Below are positions 5,674 to 12,443 of a stretch of DNA of 12,604 bases, one piece after another (the first letter of the stretch is position 1; every line of letters begins with the position of its first letter). The stretch lies in NCBI GenBank assembly GCA_947283485.1, contig CAMYOU010000029.1:1-12604 (forward strand). The letters run 5' to 3'. A model generated the notes under the pieces. It ran no database searches. It was not told where the DNA came from and saw only the letters and a program-made list of their open reading frames with translations. The position numbers were made by a program, and so were the translations under genes. This DNA is from an uncultured Peptostreptococcaceae bacterium. GTDB taxonomy: Bacteria; Bacillota; Clostridia; Tissierellales; Peptoniphilaceae.

Positions 5674-5701
5674 TTGATTCTTGGACTTCTCATGTTATGA
5701 T
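5674..5701 (+). promoter_or_regulatory. Extended -10 promoter of the amidohydrolase gene
   Basis: TTGATT (5674-5679), a 16-base spacer, then TATGAT (5696-5701), with TG one base upstream of the -10 (extended -10 motif, TGT). The predicted start is near 5708, a few bases before the GGAGGG ribosome site. Confidence 0.72.
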
Positions 5702-5722
5702 GGTTTTATTGGAGGGATGAAG

Positions 5723-6907
5723 ATGGACGTACTCGAACGTGCAAGAAGAGAACAAGAATGGATGATTGGGATTCGAAGAGATCTGCATCGTATGCCGGAG
5801 ATTCTTTTGGAACTGCCGAAGACGATGGATTATATTCGCGCGGTTTTGGATTCGCTGGGGATTCGGTACACGTCGCTTATGAACGGGAATGCCGTGGTGG
5901 CGACGATCGAGGGCGTGCATCCGGGAAAATGTATCGCGATTCGCGCGGATGCGGATGCGCTGCCGGTCTGTGAGGAGACGGGGTTACCTTTTGCCTCGGA
6001 GAACGGGAATATGCACGCTTGCGGACACGATTCGCATGTGGCGATTGCACTGGGTGCGGCGAAGATTCTCATGGAAGAGCGGGAGAATCTCCACGGCACG
6101 GTGAAATTTCTTTTCCAGCCGGGCGAAGAATTTCCGGGCGGGGCACAGCCGATGATCGACGAGGGTGCGCTTGAGAATCCGCATGTCGATCGCGTGATCG
6201 GTTTGCACGGCGGTTGCCTCTTCCCGGTTCCGCATGGGAAGATCGGGGTCAAAAAGGGTCCCATGATGGCATCGATGGATCGGTTTAAGATCACGGTGAA
6301 GGGCAAAGGCACGCACGGCGCAACGCCGCAACTGGGTCGCGATCCGATTCCGTGCATTGCCGAGATCGTCGGCGGGGTGCAAAAGGTCGTCAGTCGAATG
6401 TTGGATCCTCTGGAATCCGCACTCGTCTCGATCTGTCAGATCCATGCGGGTTCGACGATGAATATCATTCCCGAGGAGGCGTGGCTCGAGGGAACGGTGC
6501 GGACGTTTTCGGAAGAGGTGCGGCAATTGATCGCCCATGACATTCAGAACATCGCGCATCTCATCGCGCGCGCCTATGAGATGGAAGCCGAGATCGAGTA
6601 CGATTTCAAATATCCGGTGCTCGTAAACGACCCGACATATACGGAAGCTTTTGCCGAGCGAGCAAAAGCACTCCTCGGGGAAGACAATGTCGTCATGCTC
6701 GAACGTCCGTCTTTGGCGGGCGAGGACATGGCAGCCTTTTTGCGTCAAAGGGAGGGGACGTTCTTTACGCTCTCGAATGCGAAGACGTATCCCGACGGCG
6801 CAGTCTATCCGCATCACAATCCGAAATTCGATCTCGATGAAGAAAAATTCTACATCGGCACGGCGCTCTTCGTGATGGAAGCCATGCATTTTCTCGGCGC
6901 AAAGTAA
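5723..6907 (+). CDS. M20D-family metallo-amidohydrolase (N-acyl amino acid / hippurate hydrolase-like)
   Basis: The protein has 394 residues, the usual size for M20D enzymes. Of two in-frame ATGs (5717, 5723) the second is preferred, because GGAGGG (5711-5716) directly abuts the first. The N-terminus has RRDLHRMPE (H22). Metal ligands expected for the family are visible: C100 and H102 in HACGHDSH, E136 in FQPGEE with E135 as the general base, H162 in IGLHGG, and H364 in YPHHNPKF. The internal lid/dimerisation domain follows KKGPMM (about 175-290; KGKGTHGATPQLGRDPI). These enzymes cleave N-acyl groups from amino acids or small peptides in the cytoplasm using a divalent metal; the exact substrate cannot be read. 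It has its own promoter and no operon partner. By eye it uses more ATT and GGG codons than neighbouring genes. Confidence 0.93.
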   Translation: MDVLERARREQEWMIGIRRDLHRMPEILLELPKTMDYIRAVLDSLGIRYTSLMNGNAVVATIEGVHPGKCIAIRADADALPVCEETGLPFASENGNMHACGHDSHVAIALGAAKILMEERENLHGTVKFLFQPGEEFPGGAQPMIDEGALENPHVDRVIGLHGGCLFPVPHGKIGVKKGPMMASMDRFKITVKGKGTHGATPQLGRDPIPCIAEIVGGVQKVVSRMLDPLESALVSICQIHAGSTMNIIPEEAWLEGTVRTFSEEVRQLIAHDIQNIAHLIARAYEMEAEIEYDFKYPVLVNDPTYTEAFAERAKALLGEDNVVMLERPSLAGEDMAAFLRQREGTFFTLSNAKTYPDGAVYPHHNPKFDLDEEKFYIGTALFVMEAMHFLGAK

Positions 6908-6966
6908 GCGCGGAAGATTTCATCTCGATTTTACGTAACGGGCACGAAATTTTTAAAAGGTGCACG

Positions 6967-6972
6967 TATACT
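6967..6972 (+). promoter_or_regulatory. Possible -10 of the ABC exporter operon
   Basis: TATACT lies 14 to 19 bases before the GGAGGGG ribosome site. The -35 region 17 bases upstream is poor, so this is tentative. No terminator is visible between the amidohydrolase gene and the ABC genes, so read-through is also possible. Confidence 0.35.
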
Positions 6973-6992
6973 GGATCCATGGAGGGGAAAAA

Positions 6993-7922
6993 ATGATTGT
7001 CGAAATCAAGGATCTTACGAAAAAATACAAGGAAATAACGGCTCTCGACGGTTTTGATCTCGAGATCAAAGAAGGCGAGCGTCTGGCGCTCTTGGGACCC
7101 AACGGCTGCGGCAAGACCACGGCGATCAACTGCATGACGGGGCTTCTCACCTTCAACTCCGGGAGTGTGAAGCTCTTCGGCGAGGAGATGGGCCCGGACA
7201 AGAGGCATATCAAGGCGCGGATCGGACTCGTGCCGCAGGAGGTCGTCGTCTCCGAGAATCTCACGGCGCGCGAGAACATCGACTATTTTTGCAGTCTGTA
7301 CGTGAAGGACCGTGCCAAACGAAAAGCCATGGTCGACGAGGCGATCCGATTCACGGAACTTAAGGACTATGTCAAATTCTTTCCGAAAAAGCTCTCGGGC
7401 GGCCTCAAGCGGAGGCTCAATATCGCCTGCGGGATTGCCCATCGACCCGATTTTCTCATTCTCGACGAGCCGACGGTCGCGGTGGACGCACAGACGCGGA
7501 GTTTTATACTAAGTGAAATCAAGACGCTCTGCGAGGAGGGTATGACGATCCTCTACACGACGCATTATCTCGACGAGGTCGAGCAGGTCGCGGAGAAGAT
7601 CGTCATCATGGAAAAAGGAAAGGCAATCGCATCGGGTACGGCGGATGAACTCAAGAACTCGATCTCGACGAAAGAAATCGTGAGCGTGCGTCTTCTGGCC
7701 GACGAGGATCGGACGAGCGCGTTTGAAACGTTGCCGAATCTTCTCTCGGCGGTGTGCGAGAACGGTACATACAAGCTCTCGTTTCACAAGGGGGAGAACA
7801 ATCTCAGGCACTTGCTCGATTTTCTCTCGGAGAAGGCGTGGGAATACGACGAGATCTATTCCGAACGTCCGAGTCTCGAGGACGTCTTCCTCTCGCTTAC
7901 GGGGAGGGATCTCAGAGAATGA
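6993..7922 (+). CDS. ABC-2-type exporter ATP-binding protein (DrrA/CcmA-like)
   Basis: The protein has 309 residues. The ATG at 6993 is five bases after GGAGGGG (6981-6987). It is a complete nucleotide-binding domain: Walker A GPNGCGKTT (35-43), Q-loop Q82, signature LSGGL (134-138), Walker B FLILDEP (154-160) and H-loop H191 in TTHYLDE. The D-loop reads VAVDAQTR, where GVDPQSR is usual. An accessory domain of about 75 residues at the C-terminus ends with the SLEDVFLSLTGRDLRE motif typical of DrrA-type exporters. It powers export by the two permeases encoded next; the stop overlaps the first permease start by ATGA. The substrate cannot be inferred from sequence; drugs, lipids and peptides are known for this family. 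Confidence 0.95.
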   Translation: MIVEIKDLTKKYKEITALDGFDLEIKEGERLALLGPNGCGKTTAINCMTGLLTFNSGSVKLFGEEMGPDKRHIKARIGLVPQEVVVSENLTARENIDYFCSLYVKDRAKRKAMVDEAIRFTELKDYVKFFPKKLSGGLKRRLNIACGIAHRPDFLILDEPTVAVDAQTRSFILSEIKTLCEEGMTILYTTHYLDEVEQVAEKIVIMEKGKAIASGTADELKNSISTKEIVSVRLLADEDRTSAFETLPNLLSAVCENGTYKLSFHKGENNLRHLLDFLSEKAWEYDEIYSERPSLEDVFLSLTGRDLRE

Positions 7923-8938
7923 AATATGCATTCTTGAAGGTATTACGCGATCGAACGACACTTTTTTGGATGTTCGCGTTTCCACTTTTTCTCATGACGA
8001 TCTTAATCAGCGCCTTGCCGGACGGCGGGGAGGATCTCGTGATGCGCGTAGGCATGAGCCCCGAGCATCCGGCGGCACCGTATATTGAATCGCACGAGCC
8101 TTTTGAGCTTACAAAACTCGACGATTACGAAAAAGAACTCAAGGACGGGACGATCGACGGCTATATCGACCGCGACGGACGCGCGATTTTTTCCGACACC
8201 GGTTTCAAACAAAAGGCCGTGAAGACATTCGCGGATACGCTCGTGCGCATGGAGAAAGATCCCGATGCCACACGGGCGGTTCTCATGGGAAATTTTGTCA
8301 AGACGCATTCCGAAAAAGTAAGTTACAAAGGTTCGTTCTTCTTCGCACTTGTCGCGATGATCGCGTATATGGCGGCCTATAGCGGCGTGAACGCGGTGGA
8401 ATCCATTGAGGCGAATATCACGCCCGACGCCGTGCGATTTCTTGTGAGTCCCGCGGGGAAATTCAAGGCGACGTACGACGGATTTATTGTCGCGATGCTT
8501 CTGCAACTGGCGGATCTCACGGTGGTCATCTTGTATTCGAAATTCGTTCTCGGAGAGACTTTTGTCGAGCATCTTGTCGGCACATATGTCGTCTTTCTCA
8601 TCGCGAGTGCATTTTCCTACACGCTGGGACTCATGACCGTGTATCTCGGGGCGATCTCGTCCAATGCGCGCGGGGCCATCGTGCAGGCGTCGATGATGCT
8701 GTTGTCCGGCGGTGCGGGCCTCTTCGGGACATTTTTCCGAACGGCAATCGGACGTGCGCTCGGTTCGCTTGCGAATTACAATCCCGTGAAGATCATCACG
8801 GACGCGGTCTACAAGATGAACATCCTGGGTGATCGGACGCATCTCTACAAGGAACTCGTGGGACTCGTGGTCGCGAGTGTCGTCTTCCTTCTTCTTGCCA
8901 CGCTCAAAATGAGGAAAAATCGCTATGACAGTATTTAA
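7919..8938 (+). CDS. ABC-2-type exporter permease subunit 1
   Basis: The protein has 339 residues. The ATG at 7919 overlaps the ATPase stop; GGGGAGGG (7901-7908) is about ten bases ahead and lies within the ATPase gene. A first TM at about residues 15-32 (FWMFAFPLFLMTILISAL) is followed by an extracytoplasmic region of about 105 residues, then five further hydrophobic segments from about residue 141 (FFFALVAMIAYMAAY; GFIVAMLLQLADLTVVIL; LVGTYVVFLIASAFSYTLGLM; a segment near SMMLLSGGAGLFG; ELVGLVVASVVFLLLATL). This is the one-plus-five topology of ABC2_membrane_3 exporters. It probably forms a heterodimer with the next protein. Confidence 0.9.
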   Translation: MKYAFLKVLRDRTTLFWMFAFPLFLMTILISALPDGGEDLVMRVGMSPEHPAAPYIESHEPFELTKLDDYEKELKDGTIDGYIDRDGRAIFSDTGFKQKAVKTFADTLVRMEKDPDATRAVLMGNFVKTHSEKVSYKGSFFFALVAMIAYMAAYSGVNAVESIEANITPDAVRFLVSPAGKFKATYDGFIVAMLLQLADLTVVILYSKFVLGETFVEHLVGTYVVFLIASAFSYTLGLMTVYLGAISSNARGAIVQASMMLLSGGAGLFGTFFRTAIGRALGSLANYNPVKIITDAVYKMNILGDRTHLYKELVGLVVASVVFLLLATLKMRKNRYDSI

Positions 8939-10007
8939 ACACGCCATGAAGGCGGTTTGGAAAAACAAAATCGCCATCGTGATCTACGCCGCCCTCTTTG
9001 CGCTCCTCATCTTTTCCGCTGCGAATGAGAAAACAAACACGGCGGGTTATACGGCGCCGAAGATCGACGTCTTGATCGACGACCGCGCGGACGACGCTGT
9101 CAGCCGCACGATCAAGACCTATTTCAAGGACAATCGCGTGATTTTGAGACACGCCGAGGAGGACGAGAAGAGGCTCATGATCTCCGTCTCGGAGGTGAAT
9201 CTCATCGTGACGATCGAAGCTTCCGCGGAAAAAATGATTGCGACCGAACCCGAGAAGGTCATCTCCATCTACCACACCGAAGAAGACTCGGGGATCGAAG
9301 CTGCCTATGCGACGAACGAGCTCGTCGGATATATGAAAGCCTACGCACCCGATTACGACAAGGCACTCGAGATGATGGCAACCAAAGCCGACGCCGCGAT
9401 CGTGACGAAGGATTCCGGCAGGGGCCTTGGAAATTTCTACAAACTCGTGGGCTTCTTCCTCACCGCGATGCTCATGTTCAACATCGGACTCGTGAACCAT
9501 TCGCTCCACGAGAAAAATTTCTACAAGAGAACCGCCGCGTCGCCGATGACCGCGCTTCGATATGACGGGGAACTCTTTCTCGCGCAGGCTCTCGTCGCAC
9601 TCATGCTCGTCATCGTCATGGTCGCCGCCACGAGTCTTGCCATCCCGCGCGTGCGCCCGCACGTCTTTATGACCGGCGTCGTGTTCTTCGTCTACGCGCT
9701 CTCCATCCTCGGCATGGTGAATCTCTTGACGGCGTTCAGCGAAAATAAACAAGTCGTTGCCGCGGTAGCGAATGTCTTCTCGATGTTACTCGCCACGACC
9801 GGCGGTGCATTCATCCCGTCCGAGTTGCTCCCCGACTGGATGATTCGCCTCAGCCGTGCGTTTCCTTTCTATTATTTCGGTGAAAATGCGGCTGGTACGG
9901 TCTACGATCTTCGCTGGTACAAGAATCTCGTCATCATGGCACTCTTCGGTCTCTTCTATTTTCTCGTCGAACTTGTCGTGCGCAGACGCAGACGCACCGC
10001 GGAGTAA
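8925..10007 (+). CDS. ABC-2-type exporter permease subunit 2
   Basis: The protein has 360 residues. The ATG at 8925 overlaps the preceding gene by 14 bases and has GAGGAAA just ahead. It has the same architecture as subunit 1: TM1 at about residues 16-34 (KIAIVIYAALFALLIFSAA), an extracytoplasmic domain of about 135 residues, then five hydrophobic segments from about 170 (LVGFFLTAMLMFNIGLV ...), including a conserved-looking TTGGAFIPSELLPDW turn and FPFYYFGENA near the end. It closes with an Arg-rich cytoplasmic tail (RRRRRTAE). It is the last gene of the exporter operon and is followed by a terminator. Two distinct permeases with one ATPase imply a heteromeric transporter. Confidence 0.9.
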   Translation: MTVFKHAMKAVWKNKIAIVIYAALFALLIFSAANEKTNTAGYTAPKIDVLIDDRADDAVSRTIKTYFKDNRVILRHAEEDEKRLMISVSEVNLIVTIEASAEKMIATEPEKVISIYHTEEDSGIEAAYATNELVGYMKAYAPDYDKALEMMATKADAAIVTKDSGRGLGNFYKLVGFFLTAMLMFNIGLVNHSLHEKNFYKRTAASPMTALRYDGELFLAQALVALMLVIVMVAATSLAIPRVRPHVFMTGVVFFVYALSILGMVNLLTAFSENKQVVAAVANVFSMLLATTGGAFIPSELLPDWMIRLSRAFPFYYFGENAAGTVYDLRWYKNLVIMALFGLFYFLVELVVRRRRRTAE

Positions 10008-10039
10008 GACGCTTCCGCCACACATATCAAATTCATCAC

Positions 10040-10081
10040 AAACGCGTTTCTTCTATCTATATAGGGAGGAGCGCGTTTTTT
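10040..10081 (+). terminator. Intrinsic terminator of the ABC exporter operon
   Basis: AAACGCG (10040-10046) pairs with CGCGTTT (10072-10078). The stem extends inward through 10054/10064 with several G-U pairs, giving about 15 bp with a nine-base loop, and T6 follows from 10076. Confidence 0.85.
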
Positions 10082-10258
10082 ATTTTGACGATGGGCGTGC
10101 GCGTGTATTTGTGTGCGCGGTCGAGCGCGTGTTCCATCTTGCCATGGACATACGGATCACCTTTCGCGCACCGCGAGAACCGGCAAATAGATTTCCCGGA
10201 TCTATGAACGAAAATTCACAAAAATCTTTCAATTTCGCGTAAAAATACGCGAGAAAAC
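10082..10258. other. Non-coding stretch between ABC operon and S10 promoter
   Basis: I see no credible gene. The stretch holds a GC-rich alternating purine/pyrimidine patch (about 10093-10132, repeated GCGTG/GTGCGCG), a small hairpin ATAGAT/ATCTAT (10187-10192/10200-10205), and the inverted repeat listed separately at 10235-10252. The A/T-rich tract at about 10209-10235 could serve as an UP element for the S10 promoter. Confidence 0.5.
10235..10252 (+). promoter_or_regulatory. Perfect inverted repeat just upstream of the S10 promoter
   Basis: TCGCGTA (10235-10241) and TACGCGA (10246-10252) form perfect 7-bp arms around AAAA, six bases upstream of the -35 box. It is not followed by a T-run on the + strand. 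It could be an operator or an activator site; no candidate binder is visible. Confidence 0.45.
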
Positions 10259-10287
10259 TTGCTTTTCATGGATTTGTGCGGTATACT
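10259..10287 (+). promoter_or_regulatory. S10 ribosomal-protein operon promoter
   Basis: TTGCTT (10259-10264), exactly 17 bases of spacer, then TATACT (10282-10287, five of six). The predicted start near 10294 leaves a leader of about 219 bases before rpsJ. Confidence 0.82.
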
Positions 10288-10293
10288 TACGAA

Positions 10294-10512
10294 GTGCTTT
10301 CAAGAACACCGCGATGAAACGGGAGGTTGCGGCGTCTTTTTATGCCGGAAATTTCCGTGGAGAAGTCTGCACATGATGCGGGCGGCGGGAAACTCTTATG
10401 ATGACGGAGACGTCATTTTTTTCTGAACGAAGGCACGACACACCCGGAAGTGTGGATCGGAGTTTCCCGATCGTATGGTGAAAAACATGCGATTTATTAA
10501 GGAGGAAAGAAA
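10294..10512 (+). ncRNA. Structured 5' leader of the S10 operon (candidate r-protein leader)
   Basis: The leader is about 219 bases and contains, in order: a hairpin CGGCGT/ATGCCG (10330-10335/10342-10347); a long-range arm CGGGAAACTC (10386-10395) perfectly complementary to GAGTTTCCCG (10460-10469); an intrinsic terminator nested inside that stem (10401-10422); a CACAC/GTGTG hairpin (10439-10454); and a GATCGG/CCGATC hairpin (10455-10472) that competes with the long-range stem. S10 operons are autoregulated by L4 in other bacteria, through leader RNA structure; an analogous L4 control is inferred here because rplD is the third gene. Confidence 0.65.
10401..10422 (+). terminator. Attenuator terminator inside the S10 leader
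   Basis: ATGACG (10401-10406) and CGTCAT (10411-10416) pair around a GAGA tetraloop, followed by an uninterrupted T-run to 10422. It sits about 90 bases upstream of rpsJ and downstream of the operon promoter, so it can only act as a conditional attenuator. The 3' arm could alternatively pair with the upstream ATGATG (10373-10378). Confidence 0.75.
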
Positions 10513-10824
10513 TTGTCAGCAAAACAAAGAATCAGAATCAGACTAAGAGCGTATGATCATGAGCTTCTGGATGCAAGCGCTCAGAAGATCGTCGAAGCAA
10601 CGAAGCGTTCGGGCGCACAGGTTTCGGGCCCCATTCCGCTTCCGACCGAGAAAGAGATCATCACGATCCTACGCAGCGTGCATAAGCACAAAGACTCGCG
10701 TGAACAGTTCGAACAGAGAACGCATAAAAGGCTTGTCGACATTCTAAATCCGAATGTCAAGACGCTCGAAGCACTCAAAAAGCTCAATCTTCCGGCAGGC
10801 GTCGATATCGAAATCAAGCTGTAA
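10513..10824 (+). CDS. rpsJ: 30S ribosomal protein S10
   Basis: The protein has 103 residues, full length for S10. The start is TTG at 10513, seven bases after AAGGAGG (10499-10505), and gives the expected N-terminus SAKQRIRIRLRAYDHELLD. Conserved family blocks are SGAQVSGPIPLPT, KHKDSREQFEQRTHKRL and the C-terminal LPAGVDIEIKL. It is a component of the 30S head and, as NusE, also part of the transcription antitermination complex. First gene of the S10 operon, behind the attenuated leader. Confidence 0.98.
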   Translation: MSAKQRIRIRLRAYDHELLDASAQKIVEATKRSGAQVSGPIPLPTEKEIITILRSVHKHKDSREQFEQRTHKRLVDILNPNVKTLEALKKLNLPAGVDIEIKL

Positions 10825-10835
10825 AATCTTAGGAT

Positions 10836-10849
10836 GATCGGAAACGATC
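10836..10849 (+). other. GNRA-loop hairpin between rpsJ and rplC
   Basis: GATCG (10836-10840) and CGATC (10845-10849) enclose a GAAA tetraloop, with no T-run after it. It lies in the 49-base spacer upstream of the rplC ribosome site and may stabilise or process the mRNA, or be an RNA-binding site. Confidence 0.45.
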
Positions 10850-10873
10850 CGCTGTAAGTACAAGGAGGAACAC

Positions 10874-11506
10874 ATGAAGAACATTTTAGGCAAGAAAGTC
10901 GGCATGACGCAGGTCTTCACCGAAGAGGGTCTCGTCGTACCGGTTACGGTTGTCGAAGCAGGTCCGATGGTCGTGACACAGATCAAGACCAAGGCGACGG
11001 ACGGATACGAAGCGATCCAAGTCGGCTACATGGACAAGAAAGAAAAGAAACTTACGAAAGCACTAAAGGGTCATTTTGACAAAGTCGAAGTCGGCTACAA
11101 GAAGGTCCTTCGCGAATATCGCGTAGAAGACGCAAGCGCGTTTGAACCCGGTCAAGAGATCAAGGTCGACGTCTTCGAGAAAGACGAACGCGTCGACGTC
11201 ACGGGCACGAGCAAGGGTAAAGGAACGCAAGGTGCGATCAAACGTTGGAACTTCTCCCGCGGCCCCGAGAAACACGGCTCCAAGCTCCACAGAACACAGG
11301 GCGCACGTGCGGCAGGTACGTATCCCGGACGAGTCTTCAAGGGCACCAAGCAGATGGGCAAGATGGGGAACGAACGCGTTACGGTTCAGAACCTCACCGT
11401 CGTATCGGTCGATCCTGAGAAGAACCTCATCCTCATTAGAGGCGCCATTCCCGGACCGAAAGGCTCCCTTGTGAGCATCAAAGAGTCCGTCAAGAAGACG
11501 AAGTAA
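10874..11506 (+). CDS. rplC: 50S ribosomal protein L3
   Basis: The protein has 210 residues, full length. The ATG at 10874 follows AAGGAGG (10862-10868). The N-terminus KNILGKKVGMTQVFTEEG is the classic bacterial L3 start. The loop region KGTQGAIKRWNFSRGP.KHGSK.HR and GRVFKGTKQMGKMGNERVT are the conserved 23S rRNA-contacting segments that reach towards the peptidyl-transferase centre. Second gene of the S10 operon. Confidence 0.98.
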   Translation: MKNILGKKVGMTQVFTEEGLVVPVTVVEAGPMVVTQIKTKATDGYEAIQVGYMDKKEKKLTKALKGHFDKVEVGYKKVLREYRVEDASAFEPGQEIKVDVFEKDERVDVTGTSKGKGTQGAIKRWNFSRGPEKHGSKLHRTQGARAAGTYPGRVFKGTKQMGKMGNERVTVQNLTVVSVDPEKNLILIRGAIPGPKGSLVSIKESVKKTK

Positions 11507-11521
11507 GAAGGAGGAACGTAA

Positions 11522-12145
11522 ATGCCGAAAGTAAATGTTTTCAATCTCTCCGGCGACAAGGTGGAAGAAATCACCCTCGCGGAAGAAATTTTCGGAATCG
11601 AACCGAATGAACACGCCGTGTATGAAGCGGTTAAAAATATCCTCGCCAATCGTCGCCAAGGCACACAGTCTGCAAAGACCAGAGCTGAGGTAAGAGGCGG
11701 CGGCAAGAAGCCGTGGAGACAAAAAGGCACGGGTCGCGCACGTCAAGGCTCCATTCGCGCACCGCAATGGACCGGTGGCGGCATCGTCTTTGCACCGAAG
11801 CCCCGCGATTACAGCTACAGAATTCCGAAGAAAGTTCGTCGTCTGGCATTAAAGAGCGTTCTTTCCTCGAAAGTTCAGACCGAAGACATGATCGTTTTGG
11901 ATGCCCTTGCTATGGAAGAAGCATCCACGAAGAAAGCTGTCGAGATTCTAAAGAACATCGGCGCGAAAGAAAAAGCGATCGTCCTCGTCGCTGACGGCAG
12001 CGAAACCGTAAGAAAGAGCTTCCGCAATATTTCCAAAGTTGCGACCCTCGCACTCGGCGAGATCAATGTATACGACCTTCTAAAATACGACACCGTCGTA
12101 CTCACGAAAGAGGCCGTTCAGAAGATCGAGGAGGTTTACGCGTAA
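11522..12145 (+). CDS. rplD: 50S ribosomal protein L4
   Basis: The protein has 207 residues, full length. The ATG at 11522 follows AAGGAGG (11508-11514). Family hallmarks are VYEAVKNILANRRQGTQSAKTRAEVRGGGKKPW, RQKGTGRARQGSIRAP, the exit-tunnel loop segment, and ending KYDTVVLTKEAVQKIEEVYA. In other bacteria L4 also represses its own operon through the S10 leader, which makes it the likely ligand of the structured leader here (inference). The stop overlaps the L23 start. Confidence 0.98.
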   Translation: MPKVNVFNLSGDKVEEITLAEEIFGIEPNEHAVYEAVKNILANRRQGTQSAKTRAEVRGGGKKPWRQKGTGRARQGSIRAPQWTGGGIVFAPKPRDYSYRIPKKVRRLALKSVLSSKVQTEDMIVLDALAMEEASTKKAVEILKNIGAKEKAIVLVADGSETVRKSFRNISKVATLALGEINVYDLLKYDTVVLTKEAVQKIEEVYA

Positions 12146-12432
12146 TGACACCCCAAGAAATCATCATCCAACCGCTCGTTACCGAACGCAGCATGGACGG
12201 AATGGAACACAAAAAATACTCGTTCAAGGTCGCGAAGAAAGCCACCAAATCCGAGGTAAAAAAGGCGATCGAGAAACTCTTCGACGTCCAAGTAAAGAAA
12301 GTCAACACCATGATCATGCCCGGCAAAACGAAACGCGTCGGCATGCACACGGGACGCACTTCAGACTGGAAGAAGGCCGTCGTAACACTTACGGAAGAAT
12401 CGAAAACGATCGAATTCTTTGAAGGTCTATAG
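12145..12432 (+). CDS. rplW: 50S ribosomal protein L23
   Basis: The protein has 95 residues, the normal length for L23. The ATG at 12145 overlaps the L4 stop (TAATG), with GAGGAGG inside the end of L4. The N-terminus PQEIIIQPLVTERS and the block KYSFKVAKKATKSEVKKAIEKLFDVQVKKVNTM are diagnostic. L23 sits at the polypeptide exit tunnel and is the docking site for signal recognition particle and trigger factor. Confidence 0.98.
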   Translation: MTPQEIIIQPLVTERSMDGMEHKKYSFKVAKKATKSEVKKAIEKLFDVQVKKVNTMIMPGKTKRVGMHTGRTSDWKKAVVTLTEESKTIEFFEGL

Positions 12433-12443
12433 GAGGAACGAAC

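Noticed and set aside
5984..6889. 301-codon minus-strand frame opposite the amidohydrolase
   Set aside because: The sense frame has all M20 metal-binding motifs; the antisense translation shows no family features or ribosome site.
8003..8977. 324-codon minus-strand frame opposite permease 1, and a similar one at 8904-9752
   Set aside because: His/Arg/Asp-rich translations typical of reverse frames of membrane-protein genes; the sense frames have TM topology and operon overlaps.
10093..10132. Alternating GC/GT tract, possible Z-DNA or repeat
   Set aside because: The tract is short and imperfect, with no regular repeat unit; noted only as composition.
9856..10242. 128-codon + frame running from permease 2 into the S10 upstream region
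   Set aside because: It starts inside permease 2, crosses a terminator hairpin, lacks a ribosome site and has no recognisable features.
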